A stretch of 64,000 nt of DNA from assembly GCA_023101885.1 (NCBI GenBank), contig JALPQD010000390.1, positions 1,909,257-1,973,256 of the forward strand, written 5' to 3'. Shown here in pieces: positions 10,404 through 22,031 of this stretch (positions within the stretch are counted from its first letter, which is position 1; each line of letters begins with the position of its first letter). The DNA comes from Typhlomys cinereus (taxonomy: Eukaryota; Chordata; Mammalia; Rodentia; Platacanthomyidae). The notes under the pieces were generated by a model. That model had not been told where the DNA came from. It ran no database searches and worked only from the letters and a program-made list of their open reading frames with translations. The translations under genes were made by a program, and so were the position numbers.

Positions 10404-13400
10404 TCAGGGTGGGCTGGGTGGGTTTGGTACACCTATTAGGGAGTATATACGATGCTTAATTTTCTGGGTTTGGGATACTTCACTTAATATAATTGTTTCT
10501 AATGACATCCATTTCCCGGCAAATTCCAATAATTCATCATTTTTGATGGCTGAGTAGTACTCCGTTGTATAGATGTACCAAATTTCCTTATCCACTTGTC
10601 AACTCCTGGACATTTGGGTTGATTCCATAACTTTGCTTATTGTAAACAGTGCTGCTATGAACATGGTTGAACTTGTGCTATTGAGGTGAACCTCTGCTGC
10701 ATGGGGGGTTATTCCCAAAAGTGATATAGCAGGGTCATATGGCATTTCAATCTTTAATTTCTTTAAGAACCTCCAGACGGCTCTCCAGAGTGGCTGTATG
10801 AGCCTGCATTCCCACCAGCAATGTAGGAGAGTTCCCCTCTCTCTACATCCTCTCCAGCATTTGTTGTTGTTTGTATTGTGAATTTTTGCCAACCTGACTG
10901 GGGTGAGATGATATCTCAGGGAAGTTTTGATTTGCATTTCCCTGATGGCTAAAGAAGTGGAGCATTTTTGAAGATAATTGTTAGACATTTTAATTTCATC
11001 CCTGGTAAAATTTCTTTTAAATTCCAGGGCCCATTTTTTAATTGGGCCATTGGTTTCCTTGGTGTTTAGTTTTCTAAGTTCTTTGTGCACTCTGGACAGT
11101 AGGGTTCTATCAGATATGTGGTTAGTGAAGATTTTCTCCCATTCTGTGGGTTGCCTTTGAGCTTGTGTTACAATCCATTTATCTGAAGAGAAGCTCTTTA
11201 ATTTCACAAGATCCCAACTGTTGAGAGTTGGATGTCTGTTTAGGAAATGTTGGCCTAACCCAATCAGCTCGAGGGAGTTCCCTATTTTTTCAACTATGGT
11301 TTTTATAGTCTCTGGCCTGATATCAAGGTCCTTGATCCATTTGGAATTATGTCTTGTACATGGTGACAAGTACGGGTCCAGCTTTAATCTTCTGCATGTG
11401 GAGATCCAGTTTTGCCAGCACCATTTGTTGAAGATGCTGTTCTTTTTCCATTGGATTCCTTGGGCTCCATTGTCAAAGACCAAATGGCTGTAACTTTGTG
11501 GGCTTATATCTGGGTCTTCAATCCTTATCCATTGATCTGTGTGTCTATTTTGGAGCCAGTACCAGGCTGTTTTTACAACTATGGATTTGTAGTATAGACT
11601 AAGGTTTGGTATGGTGATACCTCCAGCAGTGTTTTTGTTACTCAGCATTGTCTTTGCTATCCTGGGTCTTTTGTCCCTCCATATGAATTTTGAGATTGTT
11701 TGGTCAACTTCTTTAAAGAATTGCTTTGGGATTTTAATTGGTATAGCTTTGAATCTGGATATTGCCTTTGGTAGGATGGTCATTTTTACGATGTTGATTC
11801 TGCCAATCCAGGAACAAGGGAGGTCTTTCCCCTTCTGGTGTCTTCTGCTATTTCTTTCTTGAGAGTTTTAAAGTTTTCATTGTAAAGGTCTTTTACCTCC
11901 CTGGTTAGGTTTATACCAAGGTATTTCAATTTCTTAGGGGCTATAGTAAATGGGATTGTTTCTCTCAAGGCTTTTTCACTTCTTTCATTCTGGGCATATA
12001 GGAAGGCCTCTGATTTTTGCACATTTATTTTGTATCCTGCCACCCTGCTGAACTTCTCAATTAGTTCCAGGAGCTTTCTGGTGTAGTTTTTGGGATCACT
12101 CAGGTATAAGATCATGTCATCTGCAAATAGGGATAGCTTGACTTCTTCCTTGCCGATTTAAATCCCTCTTATGTCCCTTTCTTGTCTTATGGCTTTGGCT
12201 AAGACTTCAAGTACAATATTGAATAGAAGTGGTGAGAGTGGACAGCCTTGTCTAGTTCCTGATCGAAGTGGGAATGCTTCCAATTGTTCCCCATTGAGCA
12301 TAATTCTTGCTGTGGGCTTGGTGTATACAGCTTTTATTATATTGATAAATGGTCCTTCCATTCCTACTGTCTCTAGCATCTTGATCATAAAAGGCTGTTG
12401 GATCTTGTCAAAAGCTTTTTCTGCATCTATCGAGAGTATCATATGGTCTTGGACTTTGGAGTGGTTTATATTATGAATTACATTTATCAATTTGCGTATG
12501 TTGAACCAACCTTGTGTGCCAGGGATGAAGCCTATTTGTTCCCTGTGAACTATCTTTTTGATATGTTTTTGAATCCGATTTGCTAAGACTTTGTTGAGAA
12601 TCTTTGCGTCTGTGTTCATCAGAGTGATTGGCCTATAGTTTTCTTTTTCAAGTGAGTCTTTATTAGGTTTTGGGATTAAAACGATATTAGCTTCATAGAA
12701 AGAATTTGGTAGTGTTCCTTCCTTTGATATTTGATGGAACAGTTTAAGGAGTATTGGTGTTATTAGCTCCTTAAATGTCTGGTAGAACTCTATGCTGAAT
12801 CTATCTGGTCCAGGACATCTTTTGGAGGGAAGATTTGAGATTACTTCCTCAATTTCCTTATATGTTATAAGACTATTTAAATAATTCACAACTTCCTGAT
12901 TCAATTTAGGTAAGTTGTGTTTACTTAGAAATTCATCCATCTCTTTTGTGTTGTCAAACTTCACAGAGTATAAGTTTTTGAAATATGATGTTATAATTCT
13001 CTGGATTTCTTGGGTATCAGTAGTGATTACTTCATGTTCATTTCTAATTTTGTTAATTTGGGTTTTCTCTCTCTTGCTTTTGGTTAATTTGGCTAGGGGT
13101 GTATCAATCTTATTGATTTTTTCAAAGAACCAGCTTTTTGACTGGTTGATTTTCTGTATCATTTTCCTAATCTCGATTTCAGATATTTCTCCCCTTATTT
13201 TGCTAATCTCCTCTCTTCTACTACTTTTGGGATCAGATTGCTCTAGTTTCTCTAAAGCTTTGTTTTTATTATTAGTTATTCAATTGTGCGTGTGTGCGTA
13301 TGTGCCCGTGCGCTGTATATGTGTGTGTGTGTGTAGAACCATGGACGAATTCGGGGACCACCATGGACGCCTCCACCTCCTTCTGCCCCGGGATTCACAG

Positions 13401-14540
13401 GCTCCGTCCTACCAGGAACAGAATCACAGGCCGCCCCTGCTTCCGCCTGGCGTCTATACGTTGGATCTGGGATCCGAACTCAGGACCTTACGCCTGCAAG
13501 GCAGAGGCGTAACCCCTGAGCCACTTCTCCAGCCCCAAGTTTCTCTGAAGCTTTAAGCTGTATTGTTAAGTTGTTTATTTCTGACGTTTCCATTTTTTTG
13601 ATGTAGGCATTAAGAGCTATGAACTTACCTCTTAGAATAGCTTTCATTGTGTCCCAGAGATTTTGGTAAGTTGTATTTTCATTATCATTTGCTTTCAGGA
13701 ATCTTGAATTCAAGATTCAGGAAATCTTGAATTTCCTTTTTAATTTTTTCCTGAATCCAGTTCTCATTCAGTATCATATTGTTAAGTTTCCAGCAGTTAG
13801 TGTATTTTCTCTTGTTTGTTGTGCTCTGGATGTCCAGCTTTAGGCCGTTGTGGTCTGATAGGGCACAGATTAGAATTTCAACTTTTTTGTATATGTGTAG
13901 ATTCGATTTGTGGCCCAATATGTGATCTATTTTGGAGAAAAATTCCTTGTGCTGCTGAGAAAAATGTGTATTCTTTGGTGCGTGGGTGAAAAGTTCGATA
14001 GAGATCTGTAAGGTCCATTTCTTTAAGGGTTTGATTAAGGTCCAAAGTGTCTCTGTTAAGCTTTTGACCTGTTGATCTATCCCATGTTGAGAGGGCGGTG
14101 TTGAAGTCCCCAAGAAATATCGTTTGGGGGTTGATTTCTTGCTTTAGATGCTGTAGGATTTTCTTAATGAATGTGGAGGGGCCCGTATTGGGTGCATATA
14201 TGTTCAGTATTGTGAAGTTTTCCTGGTGAATTGTACCTGTGACTAAAATGTAGTATCCATCTGTGTCTCTTATACTTTTCTTTGGTTTGAAGTCCACTTT
14301 GTCTGATAGCATAATGGCTACCCCTGCCTGTTTTCTGCTTCCATTTGCTTGTAGAATTGTTGACCAGCCTTTTATTTTTAGGGCTTGCCTATCTTTTGTG
14401 GTGAGATGGGTTTCCTGCAGGCAGCAGATTGATGGATTGTGATTTTTAATCCAAGTTTGTAATCTGTGTCTCTTGATCAGTGAGTTAATTTCATTAACAT
14501 TTAGTGTTATAATGGAGAAATTATTTTTACTTCCAGACAT
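10404..14540 (-). pseudogene. L1 ORF2 (endonuclease-reverse transcriptase), broken
   Basis: ORF2p nicks target DNA and reverse-transcribes L1 RNA. The ATG is at 14540 (MSGSKNNFS). The endonuclease domain shows LNVNEINS, QETHLT and LGDFNT. The RT domain follows, and its FADD catalytic motif is encoded near 12115-12104 (by eye). The cysteine-rich C-terminal domain shows [18 protein letters not shown] near 10830. The frame is interrupted by a nested SINE (13261-13537), a CAA to TAA stop just upstream of FADD near 12160 and a one-base loss near 11797, plus other breaks. The longest open pieces are 13162-12158 and 11783-10599. Confidence 0.93.
13261..13537 (-). mobile_element. B2-like SINE nested in L1 ORF2
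   Basis: On the minus strand it starts 'ggggctggagaagtggctcagg' (tRNA-like A box), has a B box around 'gagttcggatcc', a GC-rich body, a CA-rich stretch and a tail 'caattgaataa..'. It is flanked by agtttctctaaagctt (13245-13260) and a 15/16 copy (13538-13553). The insertion splits ORF2 and is therefore younger than the L1. Confidence 0.93.
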
Positions 14541-14590
14541 TTATTATGTTTAGTAATTTTAACAAGTATATTGCTTCGCTTTTAATGGTG

Positions 14591-15658
14591 TTATACTTGC
14601 CTTCTGTTCTCCTGTATATGTCTCTTTTTTTCTTCAAGCTTGAGTATCGTTTCTAGCATTTTTTGAAGGCCTGGTTTGGTGGACATGTATCCCTTCAAGT
14701 TGTCTTTGTGCTGGAAGATTTTTCTTTCTCTCTCGATCATGACGGATAGTTTTGCAGGATAAATCAGCCTAGGTTGACATTTTTGCTCATTCAATACTTG
14801 AAGTATGTCTCTCCAAGCTCTTCTTGCTTTTATTGTTTCCATTGAGAAGTCATTTGGTATTTTAATAGATTTACCTTTAAAAGTGACTTGTTTTTTTCCC
14901 ATGAAGCTCTCAGCACTATTTCTTTATCTTGAATGTGGAGTGTTTTAACTATTATTTGACATGGCGAGTTTCTCTTTTGGTCATATCTGTTAGGGGTACA
15001 GAATGCCTCTTGTATGTGGATGGCACTCTCTTTTTTTAGATGAGGAACGTTTTCCTTGATGATCGTTTGAAAAATTTCCTCAGGGGTGGTATTTTGAGAT
15101 TCTTGCTCTGGTATTCAATGAATACACATGTTAGACTTGTTCAGGGTGTCCCATATCTCCTGGATATTTCTCTCAAGTATCTTTTTGGCTTTAACAACCC
15201 TGACCATTGAGATGGTTAATATTCCCACTTTATCTTCAAGGTCTGAAATTCTGTTTTCTGCTTCGTTAGTTCTTCTGATGAGACTCTCTGTGGAGTTCTG
15301 GGTTGAAGATAACTTGTCTTTTAACTCAGTTTTAAACTCTGCTTGAGTCTATTTTAACTGCTTTATGCCAGTTTTTGTTTCTTGCACTGTTTTTCTCCAC
15401 TCCTCTAATGTCTGTTGTGTTCCTCTTCAAACCGATTGATTTGATTATTTAATCCTCCCAGATTTCTTCTTTCATAGTATTGAACATGGTAATGATCATA
15501 TTTTGAAAGTTGTTATCCTGGGTTAGGCTTTCATGGCCATTTTCCGTGGGTTTGTTTTGGTTGGAGTCTATCATAATGGGGTTAATTCCTTCAGTGGGAG
15601 TTTTGTTTACTTGAGTGTTGTTTCTCATGGATTTGCACTTTGACTTTGGCATTTCCAT
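14591..15658 (-). pseudogene. L1 ORF1 (RNA-binding protein), broken
   Basis: The start at 15658 gives Met-Glu-Met-Pro-Lys. An early open piece (15658-15449) ends in the coiled-coil entry. The C-terminal domain is open at 14902-14591 (MGKKQVTFKGKSI... with the conserved ARRAWRDILQVL and QPRLIYPAKL stretches). The coiled-coil region in between is still recognisable but has lost its frame. Confidence 0.88.
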
Positions 15659-15818
15659 TTTAACTCTTAAGATCTTCTTTCAATTTCTGTGCGTTTTTCA
15701 CTAAACTGAATTATTTGATCTGGAGTTCTGGGGGTGGGCAGGGATGGAGCTTACCTAGGTCGCGGTGAGGCCCGGCTGGACCTTGCGCGTCCCAGGCGGC
15801 CGAGTGGGGGAAGGGATT
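15659..15818 (-). promoter_or_regulatory. L1 5'UTR: short, CpG-rich
   Basis: Only about 160 bp separate the ORF1 start from the TSD. The distal half (15755-15805) holds about seven CpGs in 50 bp, in a window that is otherwise very CpG-poor. It does not match the long 5'UTR seen at 320-1163. It may be a remnant of a different promoter type, since L1 5'UTRs carry an internal Pol II promoter. Confidence 0.6.
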
Positions 15819-16051
15819 GTGATTCTGTTTTCAATCATGCATGAATATATATTTTATTTATCACTACGGACATGCCACTTTACTTGTAAGGATTCAATGT
15901 ATGATGAATCTGGATTTATGTTTAGCTAATCATTCAATTTTTTCAGGTTCCTTTTGCCATTTTGCCTGGTATTTAACTTGATTTAATCATCATTTTATAT
16001 TTCTATCCATATAAAAATTAAATAACTTTATATACATTCTAGCATATATCT

Positions 16052-16449
16052 TGTCATAGTTAGATGCAGGTGTCAACTTGATGTTTGATGATTCAACCTC
16101 CTGCCACATTTGTAGATAATTATCAGTCAAGTCCGAAGAGAACCTGCAGAAGATTGCCTAGTGGATGGAGCAGATCCAGTCCACAGTGGGCAGAACTAAG
16201 TCCTAGAGAGGTGAATAAAATACAGAGAACTAGGTGAGGAAACGGGCATCCTTCTGTGTTCTTACTCAGACATACTGGTCTGGAAAATAAAGATTGTCCC
16301 TCTTTCATCTGTTCCATGGATATGATATGGCCAGTTCTCTTGCTCCCTGTTGTTGGTCTGGAATCTCTTGCTGAGCTGGATGAAAACTGTAATCAGCAAT
16401 CATAAGACAAAGTAAACTCCTTGTTCCCTTTAAAGTAACATGTGCAGCA
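16052..16449 (+). mobile_element. Solo LTR, MaLR-like, older copy
   Basis: It starts TGTCATAGTTAG and follows the LTR of the element at 17187 along its whole length: 'caggtgtcaacttga', 'gaagattg', 'gggcatccttctgt', 'agacatactggtctgg', 'ggccagttc', 'agtaaactccttgttccc'. It has many substitutions, and no internal region follows. The five bases on each side are tatct and tatcc, a plausible decayed 5-bp TSD. Confidence 0.8.
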
Positions 16450-17181
16450 TATCCGCATTATATATATTCATCGATGATACACATATAAAATATTTTAAAT
16501 TTCAATAAGTAGTACAGAACTAAATTTTTACGTAAAAATTATATAAAATTATAAACAATATATATCTATTTTACATATTTTTCTTAAATTAACTTTAATA
16601 GATGTTTTTAAAATATGAACAGTCCAGTTACTATTTAGTATTCGAGAGTGATGTTCAATGCATAATTCTTCCCAATATCTATTTTATTATGAAATCAGTC
16701 TGGCCACCAAATAGTATGTGATGCCATTGAAAACCCTGATGCAGTTCAGTAAAATGTCTGGAAATTAAAAGCCATAAATTTTAGATTTAAGTGCTAGATC
16801 ATGTGTAGAAAGGTTTGTGGCAGTGTAAAGGTATTAATAGTTTTTTTTTTTTTTTTTTAAGAAGGCCTTCTAATTCATGGAAGATCAAGAGCCAGAAACT
16901 TCTCCCAGCTATAATGGTCAGGAAAATGGATGGAAATAGGATGAACTATTGTTTATTCTGAAAACATGCCTATCGTGGACTAAAGCTCATGACTTTCCCC
17001 TATGCAGTTCATAGCCCATCTCACTATGAAAGACTTATGAGCAGAACTCATTTTTTTTCTGCTCTGCTTTAGTGAATGTGCATTCCTGTGGAACCATATA
17101 TGAGTACGTTTTCAAGTTCTTATTTATTTTCTTTATCCTTTTATATATCTCTAGACCTACATTTCATTTTATTTTATTATA
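16450..17181. other. AT-rich sequence without genes
   Basis: It holds a T-run at about 16840-16858 followed by 250 bp of unassigned sequence. No coding region is visible. Confidence 0.45.
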
Positions 17182-17186
17182 TTGTT

Positions 17187-17600
17187 TGTCATAGTTAAGC
17201 ACAGGTGTCAACTTGACTCTTGAGGGTTTGAGCTCTGGGCACAGGTGTAGAGAGTTGATGGTTGAGTTAAGCCCAGAGCAAACCTGAAGGAGATTGTCTG
17301 GCTTCTGGGGAAGACCCAGCCCATGGTGGGTGGGATTAGGCCCTGGATAAATCACAGAGAGCTGGTTGAGAGAGTGGGCATCCTTCTGTATACTTGGCCA
17401 GACATACTGGTCTGGCAAGTAAGGATTGTCCATCTCTCAGCCGTTATGGTGGCCAGTTCCCTTGGCCCTGGTGTTGGTGCGTGCTCTCCCGTCAAGCTGG
17501 ACTAAGAACTGTAACCGGACTGTCGTAAGAAAGTAAATTCCTTGTTCCCTTAAGATGTGCAATGGTCATTTATCAGCAATCGTGCAGGCGGACTGCAACA
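17187..17600 (+). repeat. 5' LTR
   Basis: It has TG...CA ends and a variant polyadenylation signal AGTAAA near 17532. Differences from the 3' LTR include cttctg for ctgctg, atactgg for atgctga, and two near the 3' end (gcaatgg/gcgatgg and caatcg/cattcg). Confidence 0.93.
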
Positions 17601-17605
17601 GAATT

Positions 17606-17622
17606 TGGTACCAGGAGTGGGG
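17606..17622 (+). promoter_or_regulatory. Primer-binding-like site (tRNA-Leu type)
   Basis: tggtaccaggagtgggg lies 5 bases after the 5' LTR. It resembles the complement of a leucine tRNA 3' end, with two apparent mismatches to the Leu-CAA form. This is the usual primer class of ERVL/MaLR elements. Confidence 0.75.
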
Positions 17623-18762
17623 TGTTGCTGATAAATCTGACTATGTGGACTCTATGGCTTTTGAACGGTTTCGCTGGACAAAGTTTGAAATGTTTGAAGA
17701 TTTTGCCTTTGTGGATTACCAATACCGTTCTGCAGAGTTTGGTGGGCCATTTGGAAAACTGCAATGCTGAGAGCATAATGAATTGTTTGGGCCCAGTTTC
17801 TGAGGGGGTGAACAAGGACTTTGATAAAGTTGAATTGAGAGACAATGGACTGGTTTGCTTGACAGAGGAGAGCTGTGTTGGCAACCTTGGAGGTTTGGAT
17901 GTGCAAAGGGCAGGCTGTTGGACAAATGAGTATCATTGAAGGAAAATCTAGTAACTTGCACTGAGACGGTGGAGGACATGGAAACCACCGTATGGCAAGT
18001 TCGTGATTTGGAAGCTCAGATTCCTTCAGGGGCAGAAAGCCCAAGTTAAAGCTGTTTCTTGCCCTTTGCAAGTTTGGTTGCCTAGAAGAGAGGCTTTTCC
18101 AGCATCAGCACATTGAAGTTGGTGCAGCTGTGGCTCCAGTGGACTAAGCTGCGTTTCAACCTCGCTTCAGAATCAGGCAGCGTCCCTCAGGTGATACTGG
18201 TTTTCATGTACTATTGAAGGGTTCGTGGAGAGCAGCAAAAGCTTGGCACCAAGTGGCAGGGGTAGAGTCCTGCAAGGGATGGTGAAGCTTAAAGCTGCAG
18301 AGGAGAACCCAGAGTTGTGTTTGAGATGCCAGAACTGTGGGACTGCTGCTGAGGACGACTGCGAATGGAGATTCAGCCTGGTTCAGAGGAACTCTGCTCT
18401 TACAACTTCGAGCTACAAACAGGGACTGAGAATGCCTAGAATCTTTGAGCCGCCTTGACTATGTGATGAGCAGCAGAAGATGGACACTGAAGTACAGGAT
18501 GTGGTGATTTACTGGACTTTGATCTTTTTAATGTTTTCTTATTGTTTTAAGATCCTTCTGTTTTAATGTTTTATCTGTTTTAAAGTATTTAATTTATTCT
18601 GAAGAAACTTTAAACTTTTAAAATATTGGAACTGAAGTTTTAATGAGAGAACATTTTAAATTTGTCCATGGAATGTATTTATATTTTAACATCTGTGGGG
18701 ACAAGGAAAGGTTACAGTTTAAAAGTGCTATTGTTTTTGTGTCAAGTTGACAAGGGGTGGAA
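17623..18762 (+). other. MaLR-like internal region, non-coding
   Basis: No retroviral domain is recognisable, and the open frames are short and in several registers. The 3' third turns AT-rich ('tttaatgttt' motifs) before 'gtcaagttgacaaggggtgg', the polypurine tract (18752-18762) abutting the 3' LTR. This layout matches MaLR internal sequences as known in other mammals. Confidence 0.8.
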
Positions 18763-19176
18763 TGTCATAGTTAAGCACAGGTGTCAACTTGACTCTTGAG
18801 GGTTTGAGCTCTGGGCACAGGTGTAGAGAGTTGATGGTTGAGTTAAGCCCAGAGCAAACCTGAAGGAGATTGTCTGGCTGCTGGGGAAGACCCAGCCCAT
18901 GGTGGGTGGGATTAGGCCCTGGATAAATCACAGAGAGCTGGTTGAGAGAGTGGGCATCCTTCTGTATACTTGGCCAGACATGCTGATCTGGCAAGTAAGG
19001 ATTGTCCATCTCTCAGCCGTTATGGTGGCCAGTTCCCTTGGCCCTGGTGTTGGTGCGTGCTCTCCCGTCAAGCTGGACTAAGAACTGTAACCGGACTGTC
19101 GTAAGAAAGTAAATTCCTTGTTCCCTTAAGATGTGCGATGGTCATTTATCAGCATTCGTGCAGGCGGACTGCAACA
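18763..19176 (+). repeat. 3' LTR
   Basis: 414 bp, 98.8% identical to the 5' LTR by my count, directly followed by the TSD copy ttgtt. Confidence 0.93.
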
Positions 19177-19181
19177 TTGTT

Positions 19182-20331
19182 CAATGAAATATGTGTGTTT
19201 GTGTGTTCATTAGATAGGTAGGATTTATTATATTTTTATTAATTTTTCGGAAATGGTTCACTGTCAGTATTTTCAATATTTTTAAAATCATTTTCACATA
19301 ATTTGTCACTTATTCAAAATGAAGCAAGCAAGTTACTACAAAGAAAACAAAAAGATTTGTGCTGCTGGGATGTCAAGCCTAGAGAGAACTAGGAAAGAAC
19401 AATAGGTTGTGCCAAGTTTGGAAACCCTAAGGATTTTGTAATGCTAGTATAAATGATAAATAATTTCATTTTCCTTTGGATACTTTCCATATTAACCATT
19501 AATACTCTAAAAGTGAGCAATGTTTTCTCTGTAGATATAGAATAAATTATAATAAAACTATATTAAATGTGAAGGTTTTAATGTAAAATGAACAGAAAAA
19601 TAAGATTTTGAGGACACAGTTGATGTATGTTTTCAGTACACAGTGAAAGAAAATTAAACTCAATATAGAACTCATAACAGAGACTGTGATGCTAGAATAG
19701 CTCGCTGAAGATGATGAAACACTCATCACTCTGCATTCGTTAAGTAATGTCTTCAAAAATTCAAAAAAATGCCACCATCAAGATTAAAACAATAGTATTT
19801 AGACTCTTTGGTCATCATAGCATATCATTACCAGTGGTAATGGGGAAGTACATTTCAAAATTGATATATTACTGACAATACTAAAAGTAAAATGCAACAG
19901 GAATAAAAATTTTGGTTTCTCTACATATACAAACATCTACTTTTCTTTCTTTCTTTCTTTTTCCTTCCTTCCTTCCTTCCTTCCTTCCTTCCTTCCTTCC
20001 TTCCTTCCTTCCTTCCTTCCTTCCTTCCTTCCATGTCTTTGTTTTTTCTTTTCCTTCTTTTCATATTTTGTTTGCTTCTTTGTGTGATGGATTCATCCAT
20101 AAATCTTTAGCTTTAAAATCACATGGAAAGTAAAACGCAGCACAATTACTTATTCATTATTGTTCTCATATTCCCCCTTTTTGCTTTGTGTGTTTGTGTG
20201 TAGCACAGGAGCTCATCTAGACCATCTGCATACCATACAGGAATTTTCTAGTGGCAATTCTCTCAGAAAAGACATGACTAGAAGATCTTCGCATTTTTAA
20301 CCATGATTACCTTTGTGTTTTTATTTTTTCC
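19182..20331. other. AT-rich intergenic sequence
   Basis: No gene is visible. It contains a (TTCC)n tract. Open frames across the tract are repeat artefacts. Confidence 0.5.
19941..20032. repeat. (TTTC)n/(TTCC)n microsatellite
   Basis: About 25 bp of ttct-type units followed by about 65 bp of nearly perfect ttcc units. The purity suggests it is length-variable. Confidence 0.95.
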
Positions 20332-20344
20332 AGACATTTAGAAA

Positions 20345-20869
20345 ACTTTTTTTCTTTTCTTTTCTTCTTCTTTTCTTTATTTCCACTCATGCAAACTTAA
20401 CAGATACACCGGTCCCCCTCTCCCTTCAACTCCCTATCACCCTGTGCCCCCCTCCCATCCCCCTTCGCTCCCCATCTCCCAGTGCCTCCCCCGAGCATCC
20501 TTTGATGTGCATGCCAAACTCTCCTCTGGGTCCTCCTCTCCGATGAGGTGGAAGGACCCAGTGGCATTTCCCTGAACCCTTTCCTGTGTTCCCGTTAAGC
20601 ATAGGAACACTACTGTGGCTGTCAACCCCTTGCCTTCCAGGATCCTAGTGCCTTTAGCAAATGCTAGACTTTGTGAGTTCAATAGTGTGTTGGACATTGC
20701 ACAGAGCATGTAAAGTCCAAATATGATTGCTTCGGCCCTAACTTGTGTGGAGTATCTTGCATATCATTGCTCCTCTCATCCTTGTGCTCTTACAATCTTA
20801 CCGCCCCCTCTTCTGCAAATTTCCCTGAGCTTCAGGATGGGGAGAGATTAGGCTGGCCTAGTTTCAGGA
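20345..20869 (-). mobile_element. Truncated L1 insertion (3'UTR only) with TSD
   Basis: A minus-strand L1 3' end: T-rich tail complement from about 20348, 'tttccactcatgcaaactta', the C-rich (sense purine) tract, 'cttgccttccaggatcctagtgcc' and 'atatcattgctcctc'. Flanked by agacatttagaaa at 20332-20344 and 20870-20882. Confidence 0.93.
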
Positions 20870-20882
20870 AGACATTTAGAAA

Positions 20883-21984
20883 CCTTTTGAAACATGTATT
20901 TACACTAAGAAAAAGTTACTAGGCTCTTGAGATATATATGTTTTTTGGTGTTTAAATTGATATAAACTTGTGCAATAATTTATTTTTTTTATTGTAAATA
21001 TTATTATATTAAGTACAGTCTTTAACATAATGAGAACCATAATGAAAACATTAAGCAAGTTTATAAAATAAAATTGAAGTTGAAATTGCATAAATCAGAA
21101 TATCATAAAGAAAAAATGTAAGTATGCTTGTGTTTCTCTACAATTTTAAAATGTACTTATTATGGAGATTAACTTTCAATGAGAGGGAACTATTTTGTAG
21201 GAAATGTCACATACTCATATTAATTTTTATTATCTAATTAATGTATTTGCATTTTTAGAGATATTATCACCAATCTGATAAAGTGAGATACTAAATACAT
21301 GCTTAACAAAAGGTGACAAGATCCATATAAACATATTTTATGGTGGCATTATATTAATAAAGATTTATATTATATTAAAATATTTAAGTTCTTATTTGAT
21401 CTATCAAGCATGGGAACAATGCAAATCAGTCTTTGAAATTTAAAAAAAATTAAAAATCATAATTAATTTAATTATTTGAATAATTTCATTTCAATGCTGG
21501 CAATAGATATTTAAAAACAGATAAATTACTCGTTATTTGGCAGGTGTGGTTCATGCCTACCTGCTTGGATTTAAGTAAAATATGCTTAGTATGGTAATTA
21601 AGTAAACTTACTTTTGAAGTCTGGTTTAGACAAAAAATAATGATTAAGAATGCTTTTAAGTTTAAAATTTTTCCTTTATTTACAAACAAAAATGGACCAC
21701 TTTTTGTTATGTCTTCTATTGTGAAAACAATAGCAAATATTTAAGAAGAAATGTCTCCTTTCTGGGGATAAAGTCTTCTACAATATGACTTTCTAATTGA
21801 AGGAAATAACTTCTTCCTGTCATTTAAGGATTAGGTATAAATTAAGAAAATTTGCTTTATTCATGTACTGGGACTTTACATTATGTAATTATTAATATAA
21901 GCATTAAAACATCATAAGCAGCCCATGTATGTATATATATATAAGCATACAATATAAATATATGTGTATATATATTCTCTCACC

Positions 21985-21986
<2 letters not shown>
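20883..21986. other. Very AT-rich intergenic sequence
   Basis: No gene or classifiable repeat is seen. Confidence 0.5.

Positions 21987-22030
<44 letters not shown>
21987..22030. repeat. (CA)n microsatellite
   Basis: A pure CA run of about 44 bp. Confidence 0.97.

Positions 22031-22031
<1 letters not shown>

Larger units (their letters stand above)
9318..15818 (-). mobile_element. Near-full-length L1 retrotransposon with intact TSD
   Basis: This is a 6.5-kb minus-strand element including one nested SINE. The order on the minus strand is a short CpG-rich 5'UTR (15818-15659), ORF1 (15658-14591), a spacer, ORF2 (14540-10404), a 3'UTR with a tandem repeat and a purine tract, and an A-rich tail at 9318. 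The exact 14-bp TSD shows a single insertion. Both ORFs are broken, so it is no longer autonomous. Confidence 0.95.
17187..19176 (+). mobile_element. Complete non-autonomous LTR retrotransposon (ERVL-MaLR type)
   Basis: Two 414-bp LTRs (17187-17600 and 18763-19176) each begin TGTCATAG and end CTGCAACA. They flank a 1,162-bp internal region. A 5-bp TSD, ttgtt, is exact (17182-17186 and 19177-19181). A primer-binding-like site (17606-17622) and a polypurine tract (18752-18762) are in the right places. The LTRs differ at only 5 of 414 positions by my count, so the insertion is young. The internal region encodes no gag, protease or pol, so the element must have moved with enzymes supplied in trans. 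ERVL is the known partner of MaLR elements, and that link is inferred here. Confidence 0.93.

Noticed and set aside
10599..11783. A 394-codon open frame on the minus strand as a host gene
   Set aside because: It is the C-terminal part of L1 ORF2 inside a TSD-flanked element.
12915..13556. A 213-codon plus-strand frame as a membrane protein
   Set aside because: It is the antisense shadow of L1 ORF2 running into the nested SINE.
17562..18071. Several overlapping 90-139 codon frames as a retroviral gag
   Set aside because: They lie in different registers on both strands, show no gag features and sit in a MaLR-type non-coding internal region.
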